Shown here: positions 1-9,618 of the stretch, piece after piece | Layout of the letters: every line of letters begins with the position of its first letter | Numbering within the stretch: position 1 is the first letter of the stretch | DNA from: Gemmatimonadales bacterium | GTDB lineage: Bacteria > Krumholzibacteriota > Krumholzibacteriia > LZORAL124-64-63 | Reading direction: 5' to 3' | Length of the DNA: 64,000 bases | NCBI GenBank assembly: GCA_019038745.1 | Contig: JAHOYV010000044.1 | Coordinates: 62,001-126,000, forward strand | The notes under the pieces: generated by a model | Told to the model about the DNA's origin: nothing | Seen by the model: only the letters and a program-made list of their open reading frames with translations | Databases searched by the model: none | Translations under genes and position numbers: made by a program

Positions 1-863
1 CCCTGGAATCATTCCTGCGCAACTTCGGTATGGGTGGAGGAATGGGTGGCGGTTTCGGCGACGTGTTCGGTGGCGGCGGCGAAGGGGGGGGCGAAAGGCA
101 ACGCGGTCGCAGCCTGCAGCTCAAGGTGACGGCCACGCTGCTGGAGACGGCGATTGGTGGCAAGAAGAAGGTCAAGATCAACAAGCAGGTAGTCTGTGCC
201 AAGTGCCAGGGCAGTGGAGCTTCTCCGGGCAGCAAACCAGTCTCCTGTTCCCAATGCAACGGATATGGACGCGTGCGTCAGGTTCGTCAATCCCTTTTGG
301 GCAGGATGATGACCGAAGCGGCTTGTCCCAAGTGTAATGGCGAAGGATCGGTGATACAGGATCCCTGCGGCGATTGCCGGGGTACGGGAACCGTCCGCGG
401 GGAGGAGACGCTGGAGATAAAAATTCCAGCCGGCGTCAGTTCGGGGAATTACATGGAGTTGCAGGGTAAGGGTGACGCGGGTTCACGCGGAGCTTCGGCC
501 GGCCATCTACGTGTGATCTTCGAGGTTGAAGAGGATAAGCTGTTCCAGCGCCACGGTGACGATCTGCTCATCGATGTTCCACTTTCCCCCGTGGATTTAA
601 TCCTGGGGACGAAGGTGGAAGTGCCCACCCTGGAAGGAAAGGTCTCACTGAAGATTCCTGCCGGCACGCAAAGTCACAAGATTTTCCGGATGAGGAAGAA
701 GGGGATTCCCCATGTGAACCGGCCGGGCACCGGGGATCAACTGGTCCGGGTGTTGGCCTGGACTCCCGATAATCTGGACCGCGAAATGAAGAAGAAACTG
801 GAGGCCCTGCGGGATGATTTGGCCGCCAGAATCCCGCCTCCGGGTCGGCATCTTTTCGACTAG
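1..863 (+). CDS. dnaJ: Chaperone DnaJ (5' truncated by window edge)
   Basis: This is an Hsp40 co-chaperone that delivers unfolded substrates to DnaK and stimulates its ATPase in the cytoplasm. The reading frame is open from base 3, so the N-terminal J domain lies outside the window. A Gly-rich linker is visible first, then four CxxCxGxG-type zinc-binding repeats (CAKCQGSG, CSQCNGYG, CPKCNGEG, CGDCRGTG), then the C-terminal substrate-binding beta domains ending in RIPPPGRHLFD. All eight zinc Cys are present. The start cannot be assigned. It is followed 21 bases later by rsmE, a common dnaJ neighbour. Confidence 0.97.
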   Translation, partial: LESFLRNFGMGGGMGGGFGDVFGGGGEGGGERQRGRSLQLKVTATLLETAIGGKKKVKINKQVVCAKCQGSGASPGSKPVSCSQCNGYGRVRQVRQSLLGRMMTEAACPKCNGEGSVIQDPCGDCRGTGTVRGEETLEIKIPAGVSSGNYMELQGKGDAGSRGASAGHLRVIFEVEEDKLFQRHGDDLLIDVPLSPVDLILGTKVEVPTLEGKVSLKIPAGTQSHKIFRMRKKGIPHVNRPGTGDQLVRVLAWTPDNLDREMKKKLEALRDDLAARIPPPGRHLFD

Positions 864-884
864 GAGCCGGGGGTTCCCAATCCG

Positions 885-1676
885 ATGCGCCAGTTCTACC
901 TGAAAACCGATCCTGATCGACCTCCGGTTCCCGGGGACCGACCTGTTCTTGACGCGGACGAGAGTCATCACCTGGCCACCGTTCTCAGGGGAGGCCGCCA
1001 GGAAATACTGAATCTGGTCGATGGCCGAGGCCTGCGTATGACCGGGCAGCCTTGTGGTCGGCAGGGCAAGTTGGAACAGGTCGAGCTGCTTTCCGTTCAG
1101 AGGGACGAGGACGAACTGCAGGCTCCTCTGCTCACCCTCGCCTGTGCGGTGGTCAAAGGCAAACGGTTCGAGTGGACACTTGAGAAAGCCGTGGAACTGG
1201 GAGTACATCATGTGATCCCGCTGGACACGGATCGGGGGACGATCGCTCCGGGTTCCGGTAAACGGGATCGCTGGAAAACGATCATGATCTCGGCCCTGAA
1301 ACAGAGTGGCCGAGCCTGGCTTCCCGAGTTGGAGGAGACAACATCACCGCGGTTGGTTGCGGTTGCTCCGGGAACGGGACATATTCTTTTCGGGGTCGTA
1401 CCCGGTGAATTTCCCGATAAAGGAGACCTCGTTCGACCCTGGACATTCCTTCTGGAAGAAATTCCTGTCTGTGTACCCAGCGCCCTGACCCTGATGGTCG
1501 GTCCGGAAGGGGGCTGGTCCCCGGCCGAGCGCGAAACTTTGGTTCTGGCTGGGGCTGTACCCGTGGATTTGAACTCCCACGTGTTGCGCACCGAAACCGC
1601 AGCCGTCGTGGGACTTTTTGCCTTGCAGACGATTCGACGCGCGTGGCTCGATGCTGCCCCCTGTTCCGACTCTTGA
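885..1676 (+). CDS. rsmE: 16S rRNA m3U1498 methyltransferase RsmE
   Basis: This is a SPOUT-class, SAM-dependent enzyme that methylates N3 of U1498 in 16S rRNA. The 263-residue product is of family length. It has an N-terminal PUA-like domain (MRQFYL start, ESHHLATVLR) and the C-terminal trefoil-knot motifs MVGPEGGWSPAERE and VLRTETAAVVGLFALQ. The ATG start gives the typical N-terminus. It lies directly behind dnaJ with a 21-base gap, consistent with co-transcription. Confidence 0.96.
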   Translation: MRQFYLKTDPDRPPVPGDRPVLDADESHHLATVLRGGRQEILNLVDGRGLRMTGQPCGRQGKLEQVELLSVQRDEDELQAPLLTLACAVVKGKRFEWTLEKAVELGVHHVIPLDTDRGTIAPGSGKRDRWKTIMISALKQSGRAWLPELEETTSPRLVAVAPGTGHILFGVVPGEFPDKGDLVRPWTFLLEEIPVCVPSALTLMVGPEGGWSPAERETLVLAGAVPVDLNSHVLRTETAAVVGLFALQTIRRAWLDAAPCSDS

Positions 1677-1761
1677 CAGGATCCGTTCCCCGGTCTTTCA
1701 TTGACCTGTTGGCCGCCAAGGCGGCCGTCTCTCATTGTTTCTCCGAGAAAGGTGGGCTCCA

Positions 1762-2217
1762 ATGGCCTCCAGTGAAATTGCGACTCGTCTGAAGAGCGAG
1801 ATCATCGTCGCCATGAAAGCCAAAGCCAAGGACCGTCTGGGTGTTTTGCGCATGATGCAGGCGGCAGTCAAACAGGTGGAGGTGGACGAGCGTCGCGACC
1901 TGTCCGACGAGGATGTCCTGAAGGTGCTGACGTCATACGCGAAGAAGGTCAAGGACCAGATCAAGAGCTATGGCGAGGGTGGCCGGGCCGATCTGTTGGC
2001 CGCCGCCGAGGCCGAACTTGTTATCGTGAACGAATTCCTGCCGGCGGAAATTTCCGACGAGGAACTGGAGAAGATCGTAGTGGGTGTTATCCAGGAAACC
2101 GGTGCCACCGGGCCGGCGGATATGGGCCGGGTCATGAAGGCGATCATGCCGAAAACCGCCGGCCGCGCCGACGGCAGCCGGGTCAGCGCGATGGTCAAGA
2201 AATCATTGGTAGGTTGA
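1762..2217 (+). CDS. GatB/YqeY domain protein
   Basis: This 151-residue stand-alone YqeY-type helical protein is related to the tail domain of the GatB amidotransferase subunit. Its cellular role is not firmly known; tRNA binding is assumed from GatB. Family features are the N-terminal helices (SEIATRLKSEIIVAMKAKAK, RLGVLRMMQAAVKQ) and the C-terminal DMGRVMKAIMPKTAGRADG segment. The ATG at 1762 is preferred over an in-frame TTG at 1735 because AAAGGTGG sits just upstream. It nearly abuts the following cvpA-like gene. Confidence 0.93.
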   Translation: MASSEIATRLKSEIIVAMKAKAKDRLGVLRMMQAAVKQVEVDERRDLSDEDVLKVLTSYAKKVKDQIKSYGEGGRADLLAAAEAELVIVNEFLPAEISDEELEKIVVGVIQETGATGPADMGRVMKAIMPKTAGRADGSRVSAMVKKSLVG

Positions 2218-2219
2218 GC

Positions 2220-2828
2220 ATGGATTTGGCGATCTGGATTCCCCTTCCGGTTATCCTGATTTTCGGTTTCATGGGTTTCCGTGACGGAGTGGTCAAGCGT
2301 CTTCTGGAAGTGATGGGTATTCTGGTCACACTGGTTCTGGCGGGGCGTTTCGCCACGGCGATGTTGCCATGGATGCAGGACAGGACCGGTTTTCCCGAAG
2401 GCGGAGCGCTGTTGATTACCTGGGCGGGCCTGTTTCTGGTCGGTTTCCTGCTCAGCAAACTATTGGCGGCCTTTGTCAGCAAGCTGGTGCGACTGACCAT
2501 CCTGGGCTGGGTCGACCGCTGGGGCGGGGCGGTGATTGGGGTCGTTATCGGCACCCTGTTCTGCAGTGTGATTCTGGTGGCGGTCAACCAGGTTGCCGGT
2601 GACCGGACTGTTCAGAAAGCCTACGAAAAGAGTCCCGGAGGCGATTTCCTTTTCCATACCGCCCCCAATTTCTACCGGCAAGTCCAGAGTCTTTCCGGGG
2701 GTAATGCCAATGAAGTATGGAATCGGGTCCTTGAAAAAGCTCGCGATCAGGCCGACCAGGCTGCCGAAAATACGCGTGAACAGGTGGAAGAAAAACTTGA
2801 GGATGTCAAAGATTCTGCCGGGAGTTGA
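2220..2828 (+). CDS. CvpA family inner-membrane protein
   Basis: This 202-residue membrane protein has about four N-terminal hydrophobic helices (from ILIFGFMGFRDGVVKRLLEV onward) and a charged, Gln/Glu-rich helical tail (DQADQAAENTREQVEEKLED). The fold and the early GFRDG motif match the CvpA (colicin V production) family, whose exact function is unresolved. The ATG at 2220 lies two bases after the YqeY stop, which suggests translational coupling. It precedes mutS2, an arrangement seen in several bacterial phyla. Confidence 0.88.
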   Translation: MDLAIWIPLPVILIFGFMGFRDGVVKRLLEVMGILVTLVLAGRFATAMLPWMQDRTGFPEGGALLITWAGLFLVGFLLSKLLAAFVSKLVRLTILGWVDRWGGAVIGVVIGTLFCSVILVAVNQVAGDRTVQKAYEKSPGGDFLFHTAPNFYRQVQSLSGGNANEVWNRVLEKARDQADQAAENTREQVEEKLEDVKDSAGS

Positions 2829-2852
2829 TCCGGAACCGGGTCCGAAAGAACA

Positions 2853-5318
2853 ATGATCAACCTATTGGAGCGCATCCGCATCAGGGAGTCCGAGGCTACA
2901 GTAGTCCTGGGTCCCAGAGCCGGAATGTTACTGGAATGGCCGGCGGTCAAAAGACAGATCTCCAATAATTGCCTGAATGGTCGCGCCGTTGAGCACATTC
3001 AGGCCCGCCAACCATTTACTTCCCTGGATCGGATCAGGCTGGAACACGATCTGGCGGACGAACTGCGTCCCGCGGCCCAGGAAAACCTTTGGCCTCCCCT
3101 GATTGATCTGACCCCCGCCCTTGAATTGTTGGAACAACAAGCACCCGTGCGTCTGGAGGGGCCTGACCTGGTGCACTTGGCCGGAGTGGCCGAGGAGTTG
3201 GATGCTCTGCGTGACTATTTCCTGGGAGATCGTCCGGCCTTCCCGCTTTGGGGGGATGCGGCGATCCAGATGTCCACTTTCGGGGGTCTAACCGGAGCCA
3301 TCCGCCGAGCACTGGATGGTGACGGCCGACTCAAGGACGATGCCAGCCCCCTGCTGGGAAGATTGCGCCGTTCCGCTTTAGATCAGGAAAGGCTTGTCCG
3401 CCAGGAGACCAATCGGGCGATGGGGGATGCTAGGGCCAAGGGCTGGGTCACCGCCGATGAGGTGACCTTGCGGGGCGATCGATTCTGTCTTCCCCTGAGA
3501 GCCGGGGATGTGCGCCGGGTTTCAGGCATCATCCATGATCGATCGACCACCGGCGCCACCCTCTTTCTCGAGCCGGCCGGTGTTGTTCGTCTGGCGAACC
3601 AACTGACCGAAACCCGGCTGGGGGTAGCTGCAGAGGAGGCCCGCATACTCTTCGAGTTGAATCGGGCCGCCGAGGAGGCCGCGCCCGCCGTGAAGGAAGC
3701 CGCCGAGCTGATGTTGTTGGCCGATGGCGTACGAGCACATTTGTTGTGGAGCCGGGCCCTGCGCTGCAATCGGCCTGAGTTGGATGAAGGCGGGCAGCTT
3801 CGGGTATGCGGCGGTCGTCATCCCTTGTTGATCGAGGCCCTGGGTGGCGGTGATCATGTTTCAGGCAGGGAAAAGGTCATTCCCCTGGATCTGGAACTGG
3901 CGCCGGAGGCCCGAGCCCTGGTCATCAGCGGTCCCAACGCCGGCGGCAAATCCGTGGCCATGAAGTCGGTGGGGGTTTTTTGTTTACTGGCCCAGTGCGG
4001 CTGGGATATCCCGGCCCGGGAAGACACCCGACTGCCGTTTCTGAACCGATTGCTGGTGGATCTGGGAGACGACCAATCCATCGCCGAGTCCTTGAGCAGC
4101 TTCTCGGCCCACCTGGGGCACTTGGGCCGGTTCCTGGCCGAAGCGAAAGAGGGGACTCTGGTTCTTTGCGACGAGATCGGCAGTGGTACCGATCCGCAGG
4201 AGGGTACTGCGCTGGCCTTCTGCGTACTGGGGGAACTGGCTGACTCCGGGGCCCGGATTCTTGCCTCCACGCACTTCGGCCTACTCAAGGCTGCTGTTCA
4301 CGATCATCCCCGGATGGTCAATGCGGCCATGGATTACGATGAGCGTGATCTGCGCCCCATGTTTACCGTTCGGGTCGGCGATCCCGGCACCAGCCATGCC
4401 TTCGATATTGCCGCCCGTTTGGGTTTTCCCGGTCCCTTGTTGGAAAGAGCCCGGTCGATGGTCGGGCAGGAGCGGGTCCAGATCGAGAAACTGTTGGTGG
4501 ATCTTGATCGAAGGGCCCGGGAACTTGCTTCCTCCCAAGAGGAACTTCAGCAGGCGCTCCTTACCCAGGAAGAGGGTGGGCGGGAATTGAAACAGCGCCT
4601 TCGTGGCTGGAAAAAAGAGCGACGCGAACTGGAGGAACGATTCCGCCGCAAGGGAGATGACCTGCTGCGGGAAAGTCGAAAGCGCATCGAGCAAGTGGTT
4701 CGGGAGATCCGTTCATCCGACGCTAAACCGGATGTGGTCCGATCGGCGCGGAATCAACTTGGCGAGTTGGATCGAAAACTTTCCCAACATTTTGAAGGGG
4801 AATCGAGAGAAAGTTCCTCGCCGGTGATTTTTGAACCAGGACAACGTGTGAGGATTCCGCATCTGGGTTTGACGGGCCTGATCGTGGAGGTCAGGGGAGA
4901 CCGATTGGTGGCCATTGCCCAGGGCATGCGTCTGACCCTGGGCCGGGACGCGGTGCGGGGTTTGGATGAAGAGGGAACCAATGGGCAGCCGAGCCAGGGG
5001 AACCAGACTGCCCAGGATAGCGGAGAGAGGCCCGGCGTGAGCTGGACTTGGCAGGGAGAGGCTCCAAAGGCGGAGCACCAGATCGACTTGCGCGGGGAAA
5101 CCGGCGAGGATGCCTGGCAGAGGTTGGACGTGCTCATCGATCGGGCAATCCCAGCGGGGTTGGAGATCATCAGCGTGATTCACGGACACGGAACCGGGCG
5201 GCTGAAGGATCATCTTCATGGACGACTCAAGGCCGACCCCCGGGTTTCGTCCTTCCAGGAGTCTGGTCCCGGTCGAGGCGGTGGTGGGGTCACCGAAGTC
5301 ACCTTGGCTAATTCCTGA
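2853..5318 (+). CDS. mutS2: Endonuclease MutS2
   Basis: This is an 821-residue MutS-family ATPase with a C-terminal Smr nuclease domain, implicated in suppressing homologous recombination and in rescuing collided ribosomes. The sequence shows Walker A GPNAGGKS (about residue 360), the DLGDDQSIAESLSSFSAHL signature, Walker B LVLCDEIGSGTDP and the switch motif STHFGLLK. A Glu/Arg-rich coiled coil (about 540-640) follows. The Smr domain contains IDLRGETGEDA and VIHGHGTGRL. The mismatch-recognition domains of MutS are absent, as expected for MutS2. Confidence 0.97.
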   Translation: MINLLERIRIRESEATVVLGPRAGMLLEWPAVKRQISNNCLNGRAVEHIQARQPFTSLDRIRLEHDLADELRPAAQENLWPPLIDLTPALELLEQQAPVRLEGPDLVHLAGVAEELDALRDYFLGDRPAFPLWGDAAIQMSTFGGLTGAIRRALDGDGRLKDDASPLLGRLRRSALDQERLVRQETNRAMGDARAKGWVTADEVTLRGDRFCLPLRAGDVRRVSGIIHDRSTTGATLFLEPAGVVRLANQLTETRLGVAAEEARILFELNRAAEEAAPAVKEAAELMLLADGVRAHLLWSRALRCNRPELDEGGQLRVCGGRHPLLIEALGGGDHVSGREKVIPLDLELAPEARALVISGPNAGGKSVAMKSVGVFCLLAQCGWDIPAREDTRLPFLNRLLVDLGDDQSIAESLSSFSAHLGHLGRFLAEAKEGTLVLCDEIGSGTDPQEGTALAFCVLGELADSGARILASTHFGLLKAAVHDHPRMVNAAMDYDERDLRPMFTVRVGDPGTSHAFDIAARLGFPGPLLERARSMVGQERVQIEKLLVDLDRRARELASSQEELQQALLTQEEGGRELKQRLRGWKKERRELEERFRRKGDDLLRESRKRIEQVVREIRSSDAKPDVVRSARNQLGELDRKLSQHFEGESRESSSPVIFEPGQRVRIPHLGLTGLIVEVRGDRLVAIAQGMRLTLGRDAVRGLDEEGTNGQPSQGNQTAQDSGERPGVSWTWQGEAPKAEHQIDLRGETGEDAWQRLDVLIDRAIPAGLEIISVIHGHGTGRLKDHLHGRLKADPRVSSFQESGPGRGGGGVTEVTLANS

Positions 5319-5457
5319 CCCGGGCAAGTATCTGTAAGTAGGCTGATTTTAGGCTTTTATAAAATTTTGCTGTTATAAGTTGAATTATTCAGTAACCAGA
5401 TGGTATCTTTAACAGTTCTCTTGGAACAGTGGTCGGCTAGCCTGGGTTTCTGTCAAT
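5319..5457 (+). promoter_or_regulatory. AT-rich intergenic leader before dnaG
   Basis: This 139-base gap is strikingly AT-rich compared with its flanks. It contains a possible promoter TTGAAT (5380-5385), 18 bases, TATCTT (5404-5409), four matches of six in each hexamer. The hexamers are weak, so this is only a candidate for a separate dnaG-rpoD transcript start. Confidence 0.35.
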
Positions 5458-7254
5458 ATGGCACCTGCTTTTTCATCCGACATCATAGCTCGCGTCAAGG
5501 ACGAGACCGACATTGTGGAGATCGTGCGCCAGCACGTGACCCTCAAGCAGGCGGGAGCGGTCTTCAAGGGTCTTTGTCCCTTCCACAAGGAAAAAACTCC
5601 CAGTTTCATCGTAACCCCATCCCGCGACAGGTTTCACTGTTTTGGCTGCGGCAACGGCGGGGATGTAATCACTTTCCTGATGGAAATAGAAGGGATGAGC
5701 TTCCCGGAGGCCGTTGAGGTGTTGGCTCGCCCCCTGGACATCGATCTTTCATCCTGGCTCAGGGAAGATGAATCCGAAGGTGAGCGCCGTTCTTTTCACC
5801 GGGCCAACGAGGCGGCTATGGAAGTATGGCGGGATGCTTTTTGGGATGAGCGTATCGGAGCCTCCGCCTTGACCTACATGACCGAACGAGGTTTCAGCGA
5901 GAAGGTCCTGCGGGATTTCGATGTGGGCTGGGCTCCTGGGGGCTCGGATTGGTTGGCCGGACGATTAAAACTGACGGGGGTGGACGAGGAACTCGCCCTG
6001 CAGGCGGATCTTCTGCGGCGTGGAGAACACGGCGGCTCGTTTGCCTATTTCCGCAACCGGATTATATTTCCCATCAAGAACATATCCAGGCAGGTGGCGG
6101 GTTTCGGCGGCAGGGTGATTGACCAGGGTGAACCAAAATATTTGAATTCAGCAGACAGTCCCTATTTCACCAAGGGGAAGCTTCTTTACGGGTTCGACGC
6201 TTCGCGGATGTCGATCTCCAGGGAGAAGACGGCCATTTTGGTTGAGGGATACCTGGATCTGCTGGCCATGGCCCAGGTCGGGATATCGAACGTGGTGGCC
6301 ACGTGCGGTACTGCGTTCACCGAAGATCAGGCCCGCTTGATTCGCCGGGGTGCTCCGAATGTTCTGTTGCTCTTCGATGGGGACAAGGCCGGCCTCAAGG
6401 CTGCTGTCCGATCGGCGGATGTTGCCTTGCGTGCCGGTTTGGAGCCGACCATCGTTTCTTTGCCGGACGGAAAGGATCCGAACGACATCGTGATGGAGCA
6501 GGGAGGAGAGGCTCTGGCTGAATTGCTTCGCCAGGGTAGGGGCTATGTGCCTTTTCTGAGAGAACTGGCCGATCAAAAGGGTGGGGATCGTCAGCTCAAG
6601 GAGAGGGCCCTGCGTCAGGCCCTCAAGACGGTCGCCGGAATTTCCGATCCTCTGCGCCGTGAATATGTCCTGCAGGAAGCGGGAGAGGCTTTCGGGATGG
6701 GAACCGATCTTCTGCGAAAATCCGTGGCAAAGGAAGCAGACTCGAAAAACAGCAGGTCAAGGTTCAGCCCGGGTAAGTCGGGCGGGCGGCAGAACCGGGT
6801 TACCGGCAGTCCGGATCCAGCGGGGTCCACTGAATCTGCCGAGAAGAATTCCAGTCGAATCCCGGGGAGCGGCCCGCGGGTGAAAAGGGCCATCGGCGTA
6901 CCCAACGTGGCCCGCCAGGAAGCGGAGATGTTGGCCCACGTTCTGAAGGATCAATCCGGGCAGGCTGCTATCGCTTTCCTGGCCGAGCGCGGAGATCTGC
7001 GGCTAAAAACCGCCAGTGCCGGTGATTTGGTTTCGGAACTGGAAGCATGGTCGGAAACAGGGGACTCGGCCTCCCGCGTCTCGCCCCAGGAGTTCGTCCT
7101 GGACAGATGGAATACGGCCGGGGACAGCGAGTACCGGGGCTTTGTCAGTCGATTGCTCGAGAAGGAGGAAAATCCTGACCAGACGGATTTTTTAAAGGTC
7201 ATCCGGGATTGCCTCGGTCGCTTGCGCCGGAGTCAGGGGGCAGGGCAAGGATGA
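5458..7254 (+). CDS. dnaG: DNA primase
   Basis: This 598-residue enzyme makes RNA primers for Okazaki fragments at the replication fork. The N-terminal CHC2 zinc finger is visible (CPFHKEKTPSF then RFHCFGCGNGGD, about residues 40-66). The TOPRIM catalytic core has ILVEGYLDLLAM and LLLFDGDKAGLKA, which carry the metal-binding Glu and Asp residues. The C-terminal region after about 430 is a Ser/Arg/Gly-rich linker followed by a helical DnaB-interaction-type domain. It precedes rpoD, as in the classical macromolecular-synthesis arrangement, here without rpsU. Confidence 0.97.
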   Translation: MAPAFSSDIIARVKDETDIVEIVRQHVTLKQAGAVFKGLCPFHKEKTPSFIVTPSRDRFHCFGCGNGGDVITFLMEIEGMSFPEAVEVLARPLDIDLSSWLREDESEGERRSFHRANEAAMEVWRDAFWDERIGASALTYMTERGFSEKVLRDFDVGWAPGGSDWLAGRLKLTGVDEELALQADLLRRGEHGGSFAYFRNRIIFPIKNISRQVAGFGGRVIDQGEPKYLNSADSPYFTKGKLLYGFDASRMSISREKTAILVEGYLDLLAMAQVGISNVVATCGTAFTEDQARLIRRGAPNVLLLFDGDKAGLKAAVRSADVALRAGLEPTIVSLPDGKDPNDIVMEQGGEALAELLRQGRGYVPFLRELADQKGGDRQLKERALRQALKTVAGISDPLRREYVLQEAGEAFGMGTDLLRKSVAKEADSKNSRSRFSPGKSGGRQNRVTGSPDPAGSTESAEKNSSRIPGSGPRVKRAIGVPNVARQEAEMLAHVLKDQSGQAAIAFLAERGDLRLKTASAGDLVSELEAWSETGDSASRVSPQEFVLDRWNTAGDSEYRGFVSRLLEKEENPDQTDFLKVIRDCLGRLRRSQGAGQG

Positions 7255-7329
7255 TTACCTTAGGCATTTCCTTTTCACTACAAACCAGGTCGGGCCGACC
7301 GGGGCTGCATATGGGGGAAAACCACACAC

Positions 7330-9048
7330 ATGGATAAGACACAATTTGACGGCCTTATAGACAATATCCGCAAGGAAGCCACCAACAAGGGTGGCTACAT
7401 CCTTCACGAACAAATCAATGAAATGCTCGGTGACGACGTAGAAGTTAAATTAATCGAGCGTATCTATGAGAAATTGGGTGAACTGCGAATTGATTTTTAC
7501 GATTCAGAGGAAGAGGCCAAGGATAAGTTCGCCAAACGCAAAAAACGGGAAAAGAAAAAAAGCGCTACCGTTCGCCGGGTGACGCGAACCCACGTCAAGT
7601 ACGATGATCCGGTGCGTATGTACCTGCGTGAGATGGGCCGAGTGCCTCTATTGACCCGCCAGGGCGAAGTGAATCTGGCCCGGCGCATGGAAGAGGGCCG
7701 GATCGCCATCATCCAGGCGACTCTACGCTCGGAACACACCTTGAAGGAATTGCGGCAGATCGCCAACCACCTGCTGGGCGAGATCATCCACGTTGACGAG
7801 GTCATCCAGCACGACACCAGCACCTGGAACGTTCACCTTTCGGCCAACAAGGAAGGCAAACGGATTCTCCGGACTCTGGAAAAGATAGAGAAGTGGCAGG
7901 AAGAATTTGCCCAACAGGGGGCCGAGCTTGGATCATGCCGGAACGCCGCCCGCGTCGCAACGCTTCAGAAGATGCAGCAGTCCAGGGAGAAGAAGATCCT
8001 GGAATCATTCCTGGATCTGCACCTGGCGCCGGCCCAAGTCGAATTGTTGGCCAACAAACTGATGTTGGTCAATTCCAAGGTCGGGGATCTGCAGGCCCAA
8101 ATTTCTCGTATCGAGGAGGAGGCCGGGGTTCCGTTCAACGAGATGGTTGCCGCAGCCAAGCAACGTTCTCCCAAAGTGGATGCCGAAAAACTCATGGATT
8201 ACCACCGGGCGATCAAGGGTTGGCGGAAGCGGGTCCAGGATATCGAACGGGAAATCGGACTCAAGCGGGAGCACCTGCATGGAATCGGCACTGAAATTTC
8301 CCTAGGCAAGCAGCAGGTGGATTCAGCCCAGCGTGAGATGATCGAGGCCAACGTACGGCTGGTCATCAGTATCGCAAAACGCTACACGAATCGAGGCCTG
8401 GAATTCCTGGATCTGATCCAGGAGGGCAACAGTGGTCTGATGCGGGCGGTCGAGAAATTCGACTACCGCAAGGGCTACAAGTTTTCCACTTATGCCACCT
8501 GGTGGATTCGCCAGGCCATTACTCGTGCCATCGCAGACCAGGCCCGCACCATCAGGGTTCCGGTACACATGATTGAGGCGATCAACAAGGTAAACCGCGC
8601 CAACCGTCAGCTTCTGCAGGATCTGGGGCGCGATCCCAAGCCCGAGGAAGTGGCCAAGCTTCTGGATCTGCCCCTGGAGAAGGTGCAGGGAGTGCTTCAG
8701 GCCAGCATGGAACCGGTCAGTCTGGATCGGCCCATCGGCGAAGACGATGACAGCAACTTGAGTGACTTCATCGAGGACGACGGGGCCGTTTCCCCGGCGC
8801 GACTGGCGGCGCACAGTATGCTCAAGGATCAGATGCAAAGAGTACTGAGTACCTTGACCCGACGTGAGGAGAAGGTGATCCGCCTGCGTTTCGGCCTGGG
8901 CGATGGAACGCCCCGTACCCTGGAGGAAGTTGGTACAATCTTCAAGGTGACTCGTGAACGCGTGCGGCAGATTGAGGCCAAGGCCCTACGCAAACTGCGG
9001 CATCCAAGCCGAATCAGAAAATTAAAGGGATATGGGGAGATGGCCTAG
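7330..9048 (+). CDS. rpoD: Primary sigma factor RpoD (sigma-70)
   Basis: This is the housekeeping sigma factor, 572 residues. Region 1.1 is N-terminal. Region 1.2 starts at [20 protein letters not shown] non-conserved helical insert of about 180 residues follows. Region 2 contains [18 protein letters not shown]-like sequence ([13 protein letters not shown]), region 3 [12 protein letters not shown], and region 4 [20 protein letters not shown]. The insert is of the kind found in proteobacterial-type RpoD. It lies 75 bases after dnaG. The vegetative promoters found in this window (before eno, tRNA-fMet, tRNA-Ile, rnpB) fit recognition by such a factor. Confidence 0.98.
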   Translation: MDKTQFDGLIDNIRKEATNKGGYILHEQINEMLGDDVEVKLIERIYEKLGELRIDFYDSEEEAKDKFAKRKKREKKKSATVRRVTRTHVKYDDPVRMYLREMGRVPLLTRQGEVNLARRMEEGRIAIIQATLRSEHTLKELRQIANHLLGEIIHVDEVIQHDTSTWNVHLSANKEGKRILRTLEKIEKWQEEFAQQGAELGSCRNAARVATLQKMQQSREKKILESFLDLHLAPAQVELLANKLMLVNSKVGDLQAQISRIEEEAGVPFNEMVAAAKQRSPKVDAEKLMDYHRAIKGWRKRVQDIEREIGLKREHLHGIGTEISLGKQQVDSAQREMIEANVRLVISIAKRYTNRGLEFLDLIQEGNSGLMRAVEKFDYRKGYKFSTYATWWIRQAITRAIADQARTIRVPVHMIEAINKVNRANRQLLQDLGRDPKPEEVAKLLDLPLEKVQGVLQASMEPVSLDRPIGEDDDSNLSDFIEDDGAVSPARLAAHSMLKDQMQRVLSTLTRREEKVIRLRFGLGDGTPRTLEEVGTIFKVTRERVRQIEAKALRKLRHPSRIRKLKGYGEMA

Positions 9049-9093
9049 CTCCGCAGGGAGAAATCCCGTGCGCATATCCTGTTTGGGTTGATC

Positions 9094-9122
9094 TTGACCC
9101 CACTTGGACGAGGGACTATCTT
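9094..9122 (+). promoter_or_regulatory. Sigma-70 promoter of the tRNA-Ile2/tRNA-Val unit
   Basis: A -35 TTGACC (9094-9099) and a -10 TATCTT (9117-9122) are separated by exactly 17 bases. The predicted start is near 9129, ten bases before the first tRNA. The arrangement would make the tRNA pair independent of rpoD transcription. Confidence 0.75.
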
Positions 9123-9138
9123 GCCCGTTCCGGTTTGG

Positions 9139-9215
9139 GGGCCCATAGCTCAGTTGGTTAGAGCAACCGGCTCATAACCGGTCGGTCCCAGGTTCAAGTC
9201 CTGGTGGGCCCACCA
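9139..9215 (+). tRNA. tRNA-Ile2 (anticodon CAT, expected lysidine at C34)
   Basis: This is a 77-base cloverleaf with a 7-bp acceptor stem (GGGCCCA/TGGGCCC), anticodon loop CTCATAA and encoded CCA. CAT anticodons can be Met, fMet or Ile2. The acceptor pairs C4-G69 and C5-G68 match known recognition elements for TilS, the lysidine synthetase. The acceptor stem also resembles ileX rather than elongator tRNA-Met, and a second CAT tRNA in this window is clearly the initiator. The position just downstream of rpoD parallels ileX in Escherichia coli. Elongator Met is the alternative. Confidence 0.8.
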
Positions 9216-9255
9216 GGTCCCCCGGGATCTGCGTACTGATTTGAGAAATTGGGTT

Positions 9256-9332
9256 GGGCGATTAGCTCAGCTGGCTAGAGCGCTCGCCTCACACGCGAGA
9301 GGTCACTGGTTCAAGTCCAGTATCGCCCACCA
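9256..9332 (+). tRNA. tRNA-Val (anticodon CAC)
   Basis: This is a 77-base cloverleaf with acceptor stem GGGCGAT/ATCGCCC, D arm AGCTCAGCTGGCTAGAGC, anticodon stem CTCGC/GCGAG enclosing loop CTCACAC (anticodon CAC), a T arm with TTCAAGT, and encoded CCA. It lies 40 bases after tRNA-Ile2 with no promoter evident between them, so the two are probably co-transcribed. Confidence 0.95.
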
Positions 9333-9446
9333 GCCAATTCCCAATTCGGTGGGTGGGGAGCCTGCGATAGCGGGATTGCTGCGGATTTTACTGTCATCCG
9401 CCGTTCTCCTGCAGACCATGTTTTGTTCAGAAGACGAATGAATGCG

Positions 9447-9471
9447 GAAAGGACGCCTTGTGCGTCCTTTC
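9447..9471 (+). terminator. Hairpin after the tRNA pair
   Basis: A perfect 10-bp stem GAAAGGACGC / GCGTCCTTTC closes a 5-base loop. The descending arm ends in TTTC, followed by a modest T content (CAGCATTTG). It is a probable intrinsic terminator for the tRNA transcript, weak in its U-tract. Confidence 0.6.
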
Positions 9472-9618
9472 AGCATTTGCACCAGGTGCCTTGTCCCGCA
9501 CCCATTTTTCCCCTATTTATTCTTCCCCTATTTTTCCCGTTGTGTTGAACCGTCCGGGTCTTTACCATGGGTAAACGAAAATGCACCCGGTTTTGCGCTC
9601 CGACCGGAGGAAGCGATC

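Noticed and set aside
9139-9215. Elongator tRNA-Met
   Set aside because: Acceptor pairs C4-G69 and C5-G68 and overall similarity to ileX favour Ile2; not fully excluded without a classifier.
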